Under the pieces are notes generated by a model that had not been told where the DNA came from, searched no databases, and saw nothing but the letters and a program-made list of their open reading frames with translations. Both the position numbers and the translations under genes were made by a program. This document shows positions 8,079 to 17,405 of a stretch of DNA of 64,000 nucleotides, piece after piece. The first letter of the stretch is position 1; each line of letters starts with the position of its first letter. Source of the DNA: Lichenicola cladoniae (GTDB lineage Bacteria; Pseudomonadota; Alphaproteobacteria; Acetobacterales; Acetobacteraceae); assembly GCF_013201075.1 (NCBI RefSeq), contig NZ_CP053711.1, positions 150,303 through 214,302 of the forward strand, given 5' to 3'.

Positions 8079-9542
8079 TTAGGCGCGGCCCTCGCCCACA
8101 GGCGCGTACCCCCAGGTGATACGCTCCGCGCTGTCCGAGGTGGGATCGATCAGGAGCCCCTGGCTGCTGGTCGCGTACTCATGCAGTGATGAGTCGAACT
8201 GACTATCCCGCACCTTCAGAACCGAGATCAGCCGGTGCAACTGCGAATGCAGCTCGACGAACCGAAGCAGGATGAGGTTCTCGGCTAGGCTCGACAGGTC
8301 ACCCAGCGGTGTCCTGATGCTGGGCCCCTGGATGTCGGGCACCTCGAGCGTGTAGAGCGTGGTCACCCCACGCACGCGCAGCTCGTTCATCAGCGCGGTC
8401 AGGAAGTTGCCGATCCGGCCCGGCTGGCTTGTGGCGGCTTGCTGGAAGGCACCCAAGCCGTCGATGAACAGTCGTTTGACACGATGCGTCTCCACCAACC
8501 GGAGCAGGCGCTCGCCATAGGCATCGAGCAGGTCATCGGTCGGCGGCTGCCACTCCACCGAGACGATCCCGGTATCGACAAGGTCACGCAGGCGCGGGCA
8601 GACGCCGCCAATCTTGGCGTCGATCCGGGGCGGCGTCTCGTAGAAGCCGAACAGCAAACCAGGCTCAGTCGCGCTACAGGATGCCAGGAACTCCAGCCCG
8701 AGCGTCGTCTTGCCGACCCCGGACGGGCCCATCACCATCGTGGTGGAGGCGGTGGGCAGCCCTCCGCCCAGCATGATGTCGAGCTGGCCATTGCCGGTTG
8801 AAACGCGTCCGCCGACCTGCGTGTTGACCCGCGACGGGCGGGCCAGCAGGGCTTCGATGCGGGGATGCACGACGACGCCATCGCTGGTGATCTTGAAGGC
8901 GTGTCGGCCCCGAAGGAAGGCACTGCCACGGAACTTGACCACTTGCAGCGTGCTCTCGGCTGCCCAGCCAATCAGCTGCTCGGACATCTCAATGATGCCA
9001 TCCACCATCGTGTGTTCAGGGGATGTCTTGGTGCCCTGTCCGTTGGTCAGAATGACCATCGTGCAGTCGGTGGCGATCGCGACCGCTTGCAGCGCATGCA
9101 CGAACGCGTTGAAAGCCTGGTCATCGTCGGCCGCCCGGCGCACCGAGACGACGCCATCAAGCACCAGGAGCGTGATAGTGCGCGCGGCGATCTCGCGCCG
9201 AAGCAGATCCAGAAGCCCTTTCAACCCAGCTTCATGCAGGGTCCGCAACCCGTTCAGGTAGGTGATCTGGTCCGGGATCTTGCTTGCATCGAAGAAGGTC
9301 ATGCTGCCGAGATGCTGCATCATCCGAGCGTGGTATTCAGCGAGGAGGGTGACGTAGAGCGCTTTGCCGCCGCCAGCGGCGTGATGGAAGCAGAGCTGGT
9401 TGCCGAGCGTTGTCTTGCCGGCCCCAGGTGGGCCCTGGACGATGTAAAGTCCCCCCTGCAGGAGGCCACCGGACAGGATGATATCGAGGCCGGGAACACC
9501 GCTTGCCACCCGGGGCTCAATTGGAAACTGAGCCTTGGTCAC
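8079..9542 (-). CDS. KaiC-type double-domain ATPase
   Basis: Two RecA/RAD55-like KaiC domains in tandem. The first has Walker A GPPGAGKTTLGN and Walker B TLLVLDGV; the second has GPSGVGKTTLGL and RLFIDGLGAF. The GTG at 9542 overlaps the stop of the kinase gene (GTGA), giving 487 aa; a longer frame reaching 9659 would run inside the kinase gene and is not needed. KaiC-like proteins are ATPases; in cyanobacteria KaiC is the clock protein, but no kaiA or kaiB is present here. Known analogues beside kinases act in stress or light signalling. Its role between a kinase and a receiver is inferred to be regulatory. Confidence 0.88.
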   Translation of the reverse strand: MTKAQFPIEPRVASGVPGLDIILSGGLLQGGLYIVQGPPGAGKTTLGNQLCFHHAAGGGKALYVTLLAEYHARMMQHLGSMTFFDASKIPDQITYLNGLRTLHEAGLKGLLDLLRREIAARTITLLVLDGVVSVRRAADDDQAFNAFVHALQAVAIATDCTMVILTNGQGTKTSPEHTMVDGIIEMSEQLIGWAAESTLQVVKFRGSAFLRGRHAFKITSDGVVVHPRIEALLARPSRVNTQVGGRVSTGNGQLDIMLGGGLPTASTTMVMGPSGVGKTTLGLEFLASCSATEPGLLFGFYETPPRIDAKIGGVCPRLRDLVDTGIVSVEWQPPTDDLLDAYGERLLRLVETHRVKRLFIDGLGAFQQAATSQPGRIGNFLTALMNELRVRGVTTLYTLEVPDIQGPSIRTPLGDLSSLAENLILLRFVELHSQLHRLISVLKVRDSQFDSSLHEYATSSQGLLIDPTSDSAERITWGYAPVGEGRA

Positions 9543-10336
9543 GTCGGGGTTGCTGTGCCGTGACGCGGAAGGACGACACTGAAGACCGAACCAACACCCA
9601 GCCCAGTCTCCACGCTGATAGTCCCCCCCATCGCCTCGGTGAGTTGTCGCACCAGCCAAAGCCCGACCCCGAAGCCGCTATGCCGCGAGTCCACGCCGAC
9701 CGCCCGCTCGAAGCGATCAAAGATGCGCGCTCGATCGTCGAGCGAGATCCCGGGTCCTTGGTCCCGGATCCGCAGGCAGATGGTGTTGCCGAGATCGATG
9801 ACCCCGACCTCGATTGGACCGCCTTCGCCGTATTTGATGGCATTTGACATCAGGTTGTCGATGATCTGCTCCAGAGCCAGTTGATCCCATGTGCCAGAAA
9901 GGCTCGACGGCAGATCGAGCTTGATCGAGACCCCGGCATGCCGCGTGGCCTCGGCGTAGGTCTCGATGACCTCCTTCACGACAAGGATCAGATCACAGGA
10001 CGCTGGGGCGAGCTTGAGGTTGCCGCTCGTGATCCTAGAGACGTCGAGCAAGGTCGCGGATCGCTTGATGTAATGAAGCATCAGGCTCTGGATCCGCTCA
10101 AGGCGTTGTTCGATCTGCTGGGGCGTATACCGGCCGGCTTTCACGCCGGACAGCAGCAGCTCGATCTGACCGACCATCGGGGTCATTGGATTACGAAGCT
10201 CGTGCGCTGCCACTGCGATGAAGCTGTCGCGGGCCGCCACCGCTTCTGTCAGGTCAGCGTTTTCCAGCCTCAAGCTCACCATCATGTCTTCAAGGGACAA
10301 GGCTGTCGTCGGAGGGACCGCTCTCTGCTCACTCAT
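9539..10336 (-). CDS. soluble sensor histidine kinase
   Basis: This kinase is 266 aa if started at the ATG at 10336. The phosphoacceptor histidine is in AAHELRNPMTP (about residue 45). The catalytic domain shows the N box IIDNLMSNAIKYG, G1 IRDQGPGIS and G2 GFGVGLWLVRQL. There is no transmembrane segment or recognisable sensory domain; only about 40 helical residues precede the H box, so input probably comes from a partner such as the KaiC-type protein. The start codon is uncertain because the frame stays open to 10438 inside the GGDEF gene. The stop overlaps the KaiC start. Confidence 0.9.
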   Translation of the reverse strand: MSEQRAVPPTTALSLEDMMVSLRLENADLTEAVAARDSFIAVAAHELRNPMTPMVGQIELLLSGVKAGRYTPQQIEQRLERIQSLMLHYIKRSATLLDVSRITSGNLKLAPASCDLILVVKEVIETYAEATRHAGVSIKLDLPSSLSGTWDQLALEQIIDNLMSNAIKYGEGGPIEVGVIDLGNTICLRIRDQGPGISLDDRARIFDRFERAVGVDSRHSGFGVGLWLVRQLTEAMGGTISVETGLGVGSVFSVVLPRHGTATPT

Positions 10337-10382
10337 GCAACCACTATCGGACACGGAACCGTGATAAGCTAGAGCGCATTGC

Positions 10383-11840
10383 CTACATTCCTGGGTTGAA
10401 GAACCTGAAGCGATCCTTGGCGTCGCTTTTGGCGACATAGAGGGCTAGATCGGCGCACAGAAGTATCTGCTCCACGTTTGTCCCATTCACCGGTGCCAGG
10501 GCAATGCCGATACTGACCCCCGTGCTGACCTCAAAGCCGATTTCATGCGGTTGGCTCAATAGCGCGACGATACGCGTTGCCAGGATTTCCGCATCACGTG
10601 GCTGATGCAGCCCAAACTGTATGACGATGAACTCGTCGCCACCTGGCCGTGCCACGACGTCTGTCTCGCGTGTGATTTCGAGCAGACGGGACGCTACCGA
10701 GCAAAGCACAGCATCGCCCACGGCATGTCCCAGCGTATCGTTGACGTGTTTGAAGCGATCAAGGTCGATGGCCAGGATGGCGCAACCCTCACCACGCTGA
10801 CTACGCAACAGGGCAATCTCCAGCCGTTCGTGCAGCGCGCGCCGGTTCAAGAGACCGGTCAGGCCGTCGTGCTGTGCCATATACAGAATACGCTCTTCCG
10901 CATCGCGGCTTGCCGTTATGTCCTGGGTGAAGCCGGCCATGCAGGATGCCGTGCCAGCCAGGGTGCGCTCCACACTTCCAGTCACCAGCAGCCACCGGGT
11001 TGTGTGATCCGGCAGCACGACCCGAAACTCGGCTGCCAGACTGCCTTCTTGGTCATCCCGAAAGGCACGATCCAGGGCAGCAGCAACCCCCGGCCAGTCT
11101 TCATGATGGACGACCTGTTGCAGCTCGGGCAGGGAGGGCTGAACGCCAACATCGTGCCTGTGCAACGCTTCGCGGCCGGCAAAGAAGTGGAGCTTGTCAC
11201 CTGATGGGTCCCACTCCCAGGTGCCCATTCCCGCGGCCGAGATCGCACGGCCAAGCCGGGCCTCACTGTCGTCTAGCCGGGTTTCCCGCTGATGCAGTTC
11301 GTCGAGAACACGCAGGCGATCGACGGCAGCAGCAACCAGATTGGCGTAGCTGCGCAGGAAGTTTAAATTGTCGGTCGTGAAGGGATGGGGCTTGCGGCTG
11401 TCAATCTGGAGGATACCGAACGGGGGTCTTCCGTTGCTGCCGGGGATGAGAACATTAGCGATGGCCTGAACGCCATGCTCAATCAGGAAGGCTGGATAGC
11501 TGAAGCGGGTTTCTTGGCTGACGTCGGGTGACGCGGTTGGTTGACCTGTCTTGAGCGCGTGTCCCTCTGAGGTGACGTCTGAGACCTTCAGGGTCACAAC
11601 ACCGACAACCCCAGGATTCCAACCCACACCCGCCCGCACCAGCAACGTTTCACCGTCCTCGCGCATCTCCATGACCTTGGCGAGATCTGTGCCGAGGGCT
11701 GTTCCGATTAGGCGGCAGGCTTCGGTCAGGATCTCGTCCAGACTGCCCGAATGCAGCGCGAACTCCCCGAACTGCGTCAGGGTGGTCTGCTGTTGCAGTA
11801 GCTCGCGTAGCTCATCGTGCTCAGACGGTTCTTGATCCAA
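10383..11840 (-). CDS. diguanylate cyclase, GAF-PAS-GGDEF
   Basis: Domain order is GAF (about residues 20-175), PAS (about 195-312) and GGDEF (about 320-480). The active-site motif GGDEF is intact at residues 400-404. RETD at 391-394 sits exactly five residues upstream, as an inhibitory I-site should, so product inhibition by c-di-GMP is expected. There is no EAL domain and no membrane segment. The protein appears to start at TTG 11840, because the next Met is inside the GAF domain. It lies 46 bp upstream of the kinase gene in the same direction and may be co-transcribed. Confidence 0.92.
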   Translation of the reverse strand: MDQEPSEHDELRELLQQQTTLTQFGEFALHSGSLDEILTEACRLIGTALGTDLAKVMEMREDGETLLVRAGVGWNPGVVGVVTLKVSDVTSEGHALKTGQPTASPDVSQETRFSYPAFLIEHGVQAIANVLIPGSNGRPPFGILQIDSRKPHPFTTDNLNFLRSYANLVAAAVDRLRVLDELHQRETRLDDSEARLGRAISAAGMGTWEWDPSGDKLHFFAGREALHRHDVGVQPSLPELQQVVHHEDWPGVAAALDRAFRDDQEGSLAAEFRVVLPDHTTRWLLVTGSVERTLAGTASCMAGFTQDITASRDAEERILYMAQHDGLTGLLNRRALHERLEIALLRSQRGEGCAILAIDLDRFKHVNDTLGHAVGDAVLCSVASRLLEITRETDVVARPGGDEFIVIQFGLHQPRDAEILATRIVALLSQPHEIGFEVSTGVSIGIALAPVNGTNVEQILLCADLALYVAKSDAKDRFRFFNPGM

Positions 11841-12020
11841 TAACCACCCAGTCTATGACATTCGTTACGTTTGTTGAGGCTGTCTCTTAATTGGGACGAT
11901 TTTATGACGCTATGGTTTTTGCTCGACTTGCTCTGATTTGTGGCTCACAGTTCCGTGATGACCTCGCGATTTGTGTCTGCTTACCCGAACACTCTTCAGG
12001 CTGTCTTTGCGACCTTGAGT

Positions 12021-13107
12021 GGTGTTGGTGCATGGACCGGTCGGCTGACGCGGTTCTCCTAGCCTGATAAAGGTCTGGGATGCCCTTCAAGCACAACGCC
12101 TTTCGCCGCCACCACATCCCGAAAGCCCGTCGCCGGGTCATGAACTGGCCGGCCTATGAGGCTGGTCTGCGGCGGCGTGGCGATCTGACGTTATGGCTGG
12201 ATGAGGCAGCCTTGGCTGGATGGCATGCCCCGCGCCGGATGACACGAGGCGGTCAGCCGGTCTACGCCGAGGTTGCGATCGAGCTGGTGCTGACCCTGCG
12301 CCTGGTCTTCCATCTGGCTCTACGTCAGGTCGAAGGTTTCGCGCGCTCGGTCCTGCTGTTGCTTGGGCTGGATCTACGCGTGCCTGACCATTCGACCTTG
12401 AGCCGGCGTGGTCGTACCTTTGCGGGACGTCAACCGCGTGCTGCCCGGCATGACAGGCCCGTTCATGTCGTGCTGGACAGCACGGGGCTGCAGGTCTTCG
12501 GGCAAGGCGAGTGGGATGCCGAGAAACACGGCCGCACACCCAGGCAGTGGCGAAAGCTGCACCTGGCCGTCGATGCAGAGACCGGCGAGATCGTGGCGCA
12601 CAGCCTGACCGACAAGGACACTGGCGACATCTCGGAGGTTGCGGGGCTGCTGGCGACGGTGGAGGGGCATATTGCCAGCGTGATCGCCGATGGGGCCTAT
12701 GATGGCGCGTCGGTCTACGACGCCGCTGTCGCACGCCAGCGAAACCCACCACCCGACATCATCATTCCGCCAAGAGCTTCGTCGATCGTCAATGGTGCAA
12801 GCAGGGTCGATACCGTTCGCAATCGTCATGTCCGATACATCGCAGAGAAGGGGCGCATGGCCTGGCAGCAGGCTAATGGCTATGGCCGGCGCAGCATCGT
12901 GGAAACCACGATCGGTCGCTACAAACACATCATCGCCTCGAAGCTCAGGGTACGGTCGACCACCGGTCAAAAAGGGGAGGTCGCCATCGCCATTCGCGCC
13001 CTCAACCAAATGATCCGGATCGCCAAGCCAATCTCCGTTCCTGCCGTCTGACGCGATCATCAGGCAGGGCAAACTCTTGCCTCAAGCCCAATCCCTGCAC
13101 CAACGCC
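12021..13107 (+). mobile_element. IS5-family (IS903-like) element, copy 1
   Basis: A 1087-bp element with imperfect terminal inverted repeats: left GGTGTTGGTGCATGG at 12021 and right end complement GGCGTTGGTGCAGGG at 13107. A second copy of exactly the same length lies at 29789-30875. The flanks carry no matching target duplication. On its right it abuts the middle of an IS481-type transposase with no matching left half, so flanking DNA has been lost or rearranged. The 11880-12020 segment to its left holds no recognisable gene. Confidence 0.85.
12080..13051 (+). CDS. IS5-family (IS903-like) transposase
   Basis: The 323-aa transposase reads through without interruption. The N-terminal part (NWPAYEAGLRRRGDLTLWLD and VPDHSTLSRRGR) is typical of IS903-group enzymes. 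Catalytic candidates are the Asp of VVLDSTGLQVFG, the Asp of VIADGAYDG and the Glu of SIVETTIGRYK, consistent with a DDE core. It is closely similar to the transposase at 29848-30819, differing mainly in the region after residue 235. Confidence 0.92.
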   Translation: MPFKHNAFRRHHIPKARRRVMNWPAYEAGLRRRGDLTLWLDEAALAGWHAPRRMTRGGQPVYAEVAIELVLTLRLVFHLALRQVEGFARSVLLLLGLDLRVPDHSTLSRRGRTFAGRQPRAARHDRPVHVVLDSTGLQVFGQGEWDAEKHGRTPRQWRKLHLAVDAETGEIVAHSLTDKDTGDISEVAGLLATVEGHIASVIADGAYDGASVYDAAVARQRNPPPDIIIPPRASSIVNGASRVDTVRNRHVRYIAEKGRMAWQQANGYGRRSIVETTIGRYKHIIASKLRVRSTTGQKGEVAIAIRALNQMIRIAKPISVPAV

Positions 13108-13518
13108 ACGTCGACCTACAGCATGCACAATTTCGATCGTATATGCCTTGCCCACGGCATCGAGCACCGGCTGACGCAGCCAAACCATCCATGGACCAAT
13201 GGCCAGGTCGAACGGATGAACCGGACCATCAAGGACGCGACGGTGCGGACGTTCCACTACAGTTCGGCCGATGAGCTCAGGCAGCACCTGCACACGTTCC
13301 TGCTTGCCTACAATTGCGCCCGCAGACTGAAGACGCTCAAGGGCAGCACACCCTACGAGTTCGTCTGCCGACAATGGACAATCGAGCCAGAACGATTCAA
13401 GCTAAACCCACACCATCACAGTCCGGGACTAAACACCTTGGGTCTGAAAGGGCGGAACACGCTGTTCCATCATCAATCAGCTCCGGCAGATCGCGCCATG
13501 GTAAGTTGGTGCGCATAA
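13108..13518 (+). pseudogene. IS481-type transposase, C-terminal fragment
   Basis: The frame enters directly from the right end of the IS903-like element and reads HNFDRICLAHGIEHRLTQPN, then WTNGQVERMNRTIKDATV. This is the last part of an rve/IS481 transposase, with the catalytic Glu in GQVERMNR. The catalytic N-terminal half is missing. The normal C-terminus (SPGLNT) is passed without a stop and about 30 unrelated residues follow, so the right end of the original element is also gone. Confidence 0.8.
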
Positions 13519-13600
13519 GCTCGACCACACCTTCGACAAACTTGCGGCTACCGCGCTTCGTCGAGCCTCTGATCGGGCTGTCGGACAACCAGCCGCGCAA
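13477..13600 (-). pseudogene. IS5-type transposase N-terminal scrap
   Basis: On the minus strand a short piece reads SRKFVEGVVELMRTNLPWRD followed by LPE, the segment found near the N-terminus of IS5/IS427-type transposases. Nothing beyond about 40 residues can be followed in any frame. It lies between the IS481 scrap and the TetR gene and marks old IS turnover. Confidence 0.55.
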
Positions 13601-13849
13601 TCCGGTCCTATGCCGGATGGCTCAGCACCAATCGGTCCAATACGCCGAAAGATACCTTTCCAATGGCAGTCTTGAATCACAACCCACAGGTGTCAGAATC
13701 TCTCCACTTCACCAAAAAATAAAGTCGATCGGAACCTTAAGCTTGGACAGCGTAGGCTTCTGGTTATACGTGAAGAGGTTTGGTCGCCGGCTCTGGCAAG
13801 CCAGCTCCGATTGGCCTGTGTATGGCGCGGGTCAACTGAAGGGAAGCTG

Positions 13850-14494
13850 GTGGCAAGGCAAACTAAGGAACGCGCTGAGCAGACGCGGGAGCGGATCATC
13901 GATGCGGCAGAACAAGTGTTTTACCGGCGCGGGGTTGCCCGTGCCTCGTTGGAAGAGATCGCCCGTGAGGCGGGCGTCACACGCGGGGCGGTCTACTGGC
14001 ATTTTTCTGACAAGGTCGAAGTTTTTATCGCCGTCGAGCATCGCGCGCAGCAGCCGTATGAGCAGATGCGGGCAGCACTCAGGTCGAGCGTCTCGCATGC
14101 AGGCAATGCCGAGGAGGCAATGCAGGCGCTCGAGACCAGCATCGTCGAAGCGTTCGAGCGTATCCAATCTGACGAGCTTGCCCGGCTGCGGCTCACTGTA
14201 ATGCTACTACGCTGCGACTATGTCGGCGAAATGGCACCAGCGCTTGAACGGCAAACCGCGATCACCCGATTGTTCTTCAGCGAGTTGCAGCACTACTTCA
14301 ACGTTGTGATTCCACCCCCAGCGCCGGGGTCCGACTGGCAACCAGAGGACGCGGCCCAGGTGCTGCAGGTCGTTGTGCATGGATCTTTTATGCGTTGGCT
14401 ACGCTCGCCGGATGAGTTTCCCATTGGCAAGGGTGTAATTGCGATCAAGGCGTTCATCGCCGCCCTGCGCAAAGCGTGGATTCCTAATGTGTAA
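13850..14494 (+). CDS. TetR/AcrR-family repressor of the efflux operon
   Basis: The HTH is in the N-terminal 60 residues (RERIIDAAEQVFYRRGVARA, then VTRGAVYWHFSDK), and the length of 214 aa is normal for AcrR/TtgR-type regulators. I start at GTG 13850 because MARQTKERAEQT is the usual opening. The frame is open further upstream but without family resemblance. The gene lies 98 bp before, and in the same direction as, the efflux operon, and an AcrR-like dyad lies in that gap. Repression of the pump with relief by a hydrophobic ligand is inferred. Confidence 0.9.
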   Translation: MARQTKERAEQTRERIIDAAEQVFYRRGVARASLEEIAREAGVTRGAVYWHFSDKVEVFIAVEHRAQQPYEQMRAALRSSVSHAGNAEEAMQALETSIVEAFERIQSDELARLRLTVMLLRCDYVGEMAPALERQTAITRLFFSELQHYFNVVIPPPAPGSDWQPEDAAQVLQVVVHGSFMRWLRSPDEFPIGKGVIAIKAFIAALRKAWIPNV

Positions 14495-14537
14495 CACAGG
14501 ATATCGACCTGACACTGATTGACCACCATAGTTTGTT

Positions 14538-14563
14538 TTGACATACATGCTAGGATGTATGTA
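14538..14563 (+). promoter_or_regulatory. AcrR-type operator and -35 of the efflux operon
   Basis: A perfect 8-bp inverted repeat, ACATACAT (14541-14548) and ATGTATGT (14555-14562), overlaps a consensus -35 TTGACA at 14538-14543. The arms closely resemble those of the known AcrR operator (TACATACATT...). A clear -10 is not obvious at the right spacing. The site sits between the TetR gene and the adaptor gene, so repressor binding would block the promoter. Confidence 0.7.
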
Positions 14564-14592
14564 GTTCCAGCTGAGTTTGGTAGGATTTTGCC

Positions 14593-15837
14593 TTGAGCGT
14601 CACAGTTGAGCAGATCAGGTCGGCCCAGACCCTCCGTGAGCTGCGTGCCGTCTTCGAGCCTCAAGCCGAGCAGGACCATCTGAAGGGCGACAAGCCGGAT
14701 AAATCGTCCGACCCTGGCAGTGACAATAAAGCGGTCGAAGACGACCAAGACAAGGGCGACAATAAAGACGATAAGAAGGACGGCGGCGAAAACAACGACA
14801 AGCCAAAAAGCCGCTGGCCACTAATCATCCTCGGGATCGTAGTGTTACTTACGATCGTTGTATGTGCGATCTATTGGTTTTTAACACGAAACTTGGTTAG
14901 TACTGACGACGCCTATACTGATGGACGCTCTATTTCCGTGGCCGCAAAAGTTGCTGGTTACGTCACAGTGCTCAACATCGACGACAACGTCACCGTCCGG
15001 GCTGGCGCGTTATTACTCAAGATCGACCCACGCGACTATCTCACCGCTCGCGACCAAGCCCGAGCCAACCTCGCCTTGGCTGAAGCGCAGCTATCAGCTG
15101 CCAAGATCGAACTTGAGGAAACTTATATTCGTGCGCCGGCTACTTTGTTGCAGGCTCAGGCACAGCTCAAGCAGGCTGAGGTCAACCAGAAGAATGCGAA
15201 GCTGAACTTCGACCGGCAGCAGAGCGTCGACCCGCGCGCTACCACCAAAACCAATGTAGATCAGTCAATCGCCCAGTTCAGGGGAAACGTTGCGCTAGTT
15301 GATTCTGCGAGAGCACAAGTCGAAATCGCCGGCCTCGTGAAGCAATCTATTCAAACCGCAGTGGAGACAGTGCACCAGCGCGAAGCTCAAGTCGATCAGA
15401 ATCGAGCGGCGCTGGCGCAGGCTGAGATCAACCTGTCCTACACTGAGATCCGCGCAGCGCAGGACGGAAAAATTACAATGCGCAACGTCGAGCGAGGCAC
15501 CTATGCCCAGGTTGGACAGCAGCTTTTTTATCTTGTAACTCCTTTGACGTGGGTAGTTGCAAACTACAAGGAGAACCAACTCGCGCGTATGCATGTCGAC
15601 CAGCCGGTGTCGATAACAGTTGACGCATACCCGGGCCTCAAATTACATGGCCACATTGATAGCATTCAGCAGGGAAGTGGCGCTCAGTTTTCCGCCTTTC
15701 CGGCCGAGAACGCGACTGGAAACTTTGTTAAGATCGTTCGCCGTATCCCAGTCAAGGTGGTGATCGACAGCGGTCTGGACATGGCTCACGGGTTGCCGCT
15801 CGGTATCTCGGTGAATACCACGGTGAACGTGAAATGA
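14593..15837 (+). CDS. periplasmic adaptor of MFS efflux pump (EmrA/HlyD type)
   Basis: The 414-aa membrane fusion protein has one transmembrane helix at about residues 76-98 (PLIILGIVVLLTIVVCAIYW). Biotinyl-lipoyl and helical-hairpin regions follow (DDAYTDGRSISVAAKVAGYV; GKITMRNVERGTYAQVGQQL). The cytoplasmic N-terminus before the helix holds an unusually charged Lys/Asp-rich segment (about residues 30-72). The TTG at 14593 is taken as start. The last 4 bp overlap the MFS gene (ATGA). The operon looks richer in A/T at third positions than its neighbours. Confidence 0.9.
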   Translation: MSVTVEQIRSAQTLRELRAVFEPQAEQDHLKGDKPDKSSDPGSDNKAVEDDQDKGDNKDDKKDGGENNDKPKSRWPLIILGIVVLLTIVVCAIYWFLTRNLVSTDDAYTDGRSISVAAKVAGYVTVLNIDDNVTVRAGALLLKIDPRDYLTARDQARANLALAEAQLSAAKIELEETYIRAPATLLQAQAQLKQAEVNQKNAKLNFDRQQSVDPRATTKTNVDQSIAQFRGNVALVDSARAQVEIAGLVKQSIQTAVETVHQREAQVDQNRAALAQAEINLSYTEIRAAQDGKITMRNVERGTYAQVGQQLFYLVTPLTWVVANYKENQLARMHVDQPVSITVDAYPGLKLHGHIDSIQQGSGAQFSAFPAENATGNFVKIVRRIPVKVVIDSGLDMAHGLPLGISVNTTVNVK

Positions 15838-17402
15838 GCGATCCACGTGGATGGACCCCGCGGGCCAATCCGTGGCTTGTCGCGGTAGTGGTGACGCTGG
15901 GGGCGTTTATGGAGGTGCTCGACACCACCATCGTCAACGTCGCCCTCCCGCACATTGCTGGAAGTCTGTCGGTCAGTAATGACGATGCTACTTGGTCGCT
16001 TACCACCTATTTAGTTGCTAATGGCATCGTTCTCACTATTTCTGGTGCTCTCAGCCGGCGATTCGGGCGGAAACGCTACTTTCTGATCTCGATTGGCGGG
16101 TTCACCGCGATGTCGCTCGCCTGCGGCTTATCAACCAATTTCGGAGAGTTGTTACTGTTCCGCGCCGCCCAAGGGTTCTTTGGCGGCGGGCTACAGCCGA
16201 CGCAGCAGGCGTTGCTTCTCGACTACTTTCCGCCGGCCAAGCGGCAACAGGCGTTCTCAATTGCCGCAGTCGCCATCATTGTTGCTCCCGCAGTCGGTCC
16301 GGTACTGGGTGGTTATCTTACTGATACTTACTCCTGGCACTGGATTTTTCTTATCAACGTGCCGCTTGGCGTGATCACCTTGTTCGCGGTGGTAGCGTTG
16401 GTGGAGGACTCACCAATGGCGAAGAAGGACAAGGCGACGGCTCCGGCAATCGACTATGTTGGCATTGGCTTTATCGTCATCGCGCTCGGATGCTTGGAGA
16501 TCGCGTTTGATCGGGCAGAAAACTTTGACTGGCTCAACTCGACCTTTATACGCGTTATGATGGCCTTGTCGTCAGTTGCTTTCGCCTTCGGGATACCATA
16601 TTTACTTTACAGGCGTCATCCGATCGTAAATTTACGCGCTTTCAAGGACCGTAATTTTGCCATTGCGTGGTTTCAGATCGCCCTTATGGGCTTCGTGCTT
16701 TATGCGTCTGCTGTGCTGGTACCTCAATATGCGCAGCAGCAGGCGGGCTACAACGCCACCTTGGCTGGGCTGCTGCTGGCGCCCGGCGCCGTCTTGTTGA
16801 TCATTCTGATCCCTATCGTCAGTAAGGTGATGAACTTCGTCCCGGTGAAGTATGTGATCGCTTTCGGCGGCGTGGCGCTTAGCTCGGCTTTATTCTTTTC
16901 CATGAACTTGGTGCCCGGCCTCGACTTCTTCCACCTCTGCCTCTACCGCGCCGGCCAAAGTGGGGGCTTGGCGTTTTTGTTCGTGCCGATCAGCACCATC
17001 GCCTACGCCACACTACCGCGCGAATTGAATAACGATGCAGCCGCCTTGTTTAGCATGGCACGCAATGTTGTTGGTGGCTTTGGTATCTCGATCTCCACAT
17101 CGTGGGTCACGGACCACCAGCAGACCCGGCAGGCACACCTGATTGATCACCTCTCTCCTGGAAACCAACCATATGACGTCCTGCTGCAGCAGGTGCAGCA
17201 GGGCCTAATCAATCTAGGCGATTCAACACAGCAGGCAATGCAGGCCGCGCCGGGGCAAATTTACCAGATGCTGCAAACCCAATCGGCGGTTCTGGCCTAT
17301 ACCGATGTATTCTTGCTCACTGGTTGCGCTGCCCTCCTGTTCATTCCCACGGCCCTCATGCTGTCAAGTGCTAAGCCAAAGGCCAGCGGCGGGGGACACT
17401 AA
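15834..17402 (+). CDS. MFS drug transporter, DHA2 (EmrB/QacA) type
   Basis: At 522 aa with about 14 predicted membrane helices this matches the DHA2 family. The signature LDTTIVNVALPHIAGSL in helix 1 and the motif C region in helix 5 (VAPAVGPVLGGYLTD) are clear. It should export hydrophobic compounds by proton antiport through the adaptor and outer-membrane channel encoded on either side. Substrates cannot be read from sequence. The start overlaps the adaptor stop. Confidence 0.93.
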   Translation: MSDPRGWTPRANPWLVAVVVTLGAFMEVLDTTIVNVALPHIAGSLSVSNDDATWSLTTYLVANGIVLTISGALSRRFGRKRYFLISIGGFTAMSLACGLSTNFGELLLFRAAQGFFGGGLQPTQQALLLDYFPPAKRQQAFSIAAVAIIVAPAVGPVLGGYLTDTYSWHWIFLINVPLGVITLFAVVALVEDSPMAKKDKATAPAIDYVGIGFIVIALGCLEIAFDRAENFDWLNSTFIRVMMALSSVAFAFGIPYLLYRRHPIVNLRAFKDRNFAIAWFQIALMGFVLYASAVLVPQYAQQQAGYNATLAGLLLAPGAVLLIILIPIVSKVMNFVPVKYVIAFGGVALSSALFFSMNLVPGLDFFHLCLYRAGQSGGLAFLFVPISTIAYATLPRELNNDAAALFSMARNVVGGFGISISTSWVTDHQQTRQAHLIDHLSPGNQPYDVLLQQVQQGLINLGDSTQQAMQAAPGQIYQMLQTQSAVLAYTDVFLLTGCAALLFIPTALMLSSAKPKASGGGH

Positions 17403-17405
17403 TCA

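Noticed and set aside
8079..9542. Circadian clock KaiC
   Set aside because: No kaiA or kaiB is in the window and the gene is coupled to a kinase and receiver, so a clock role is not supported.
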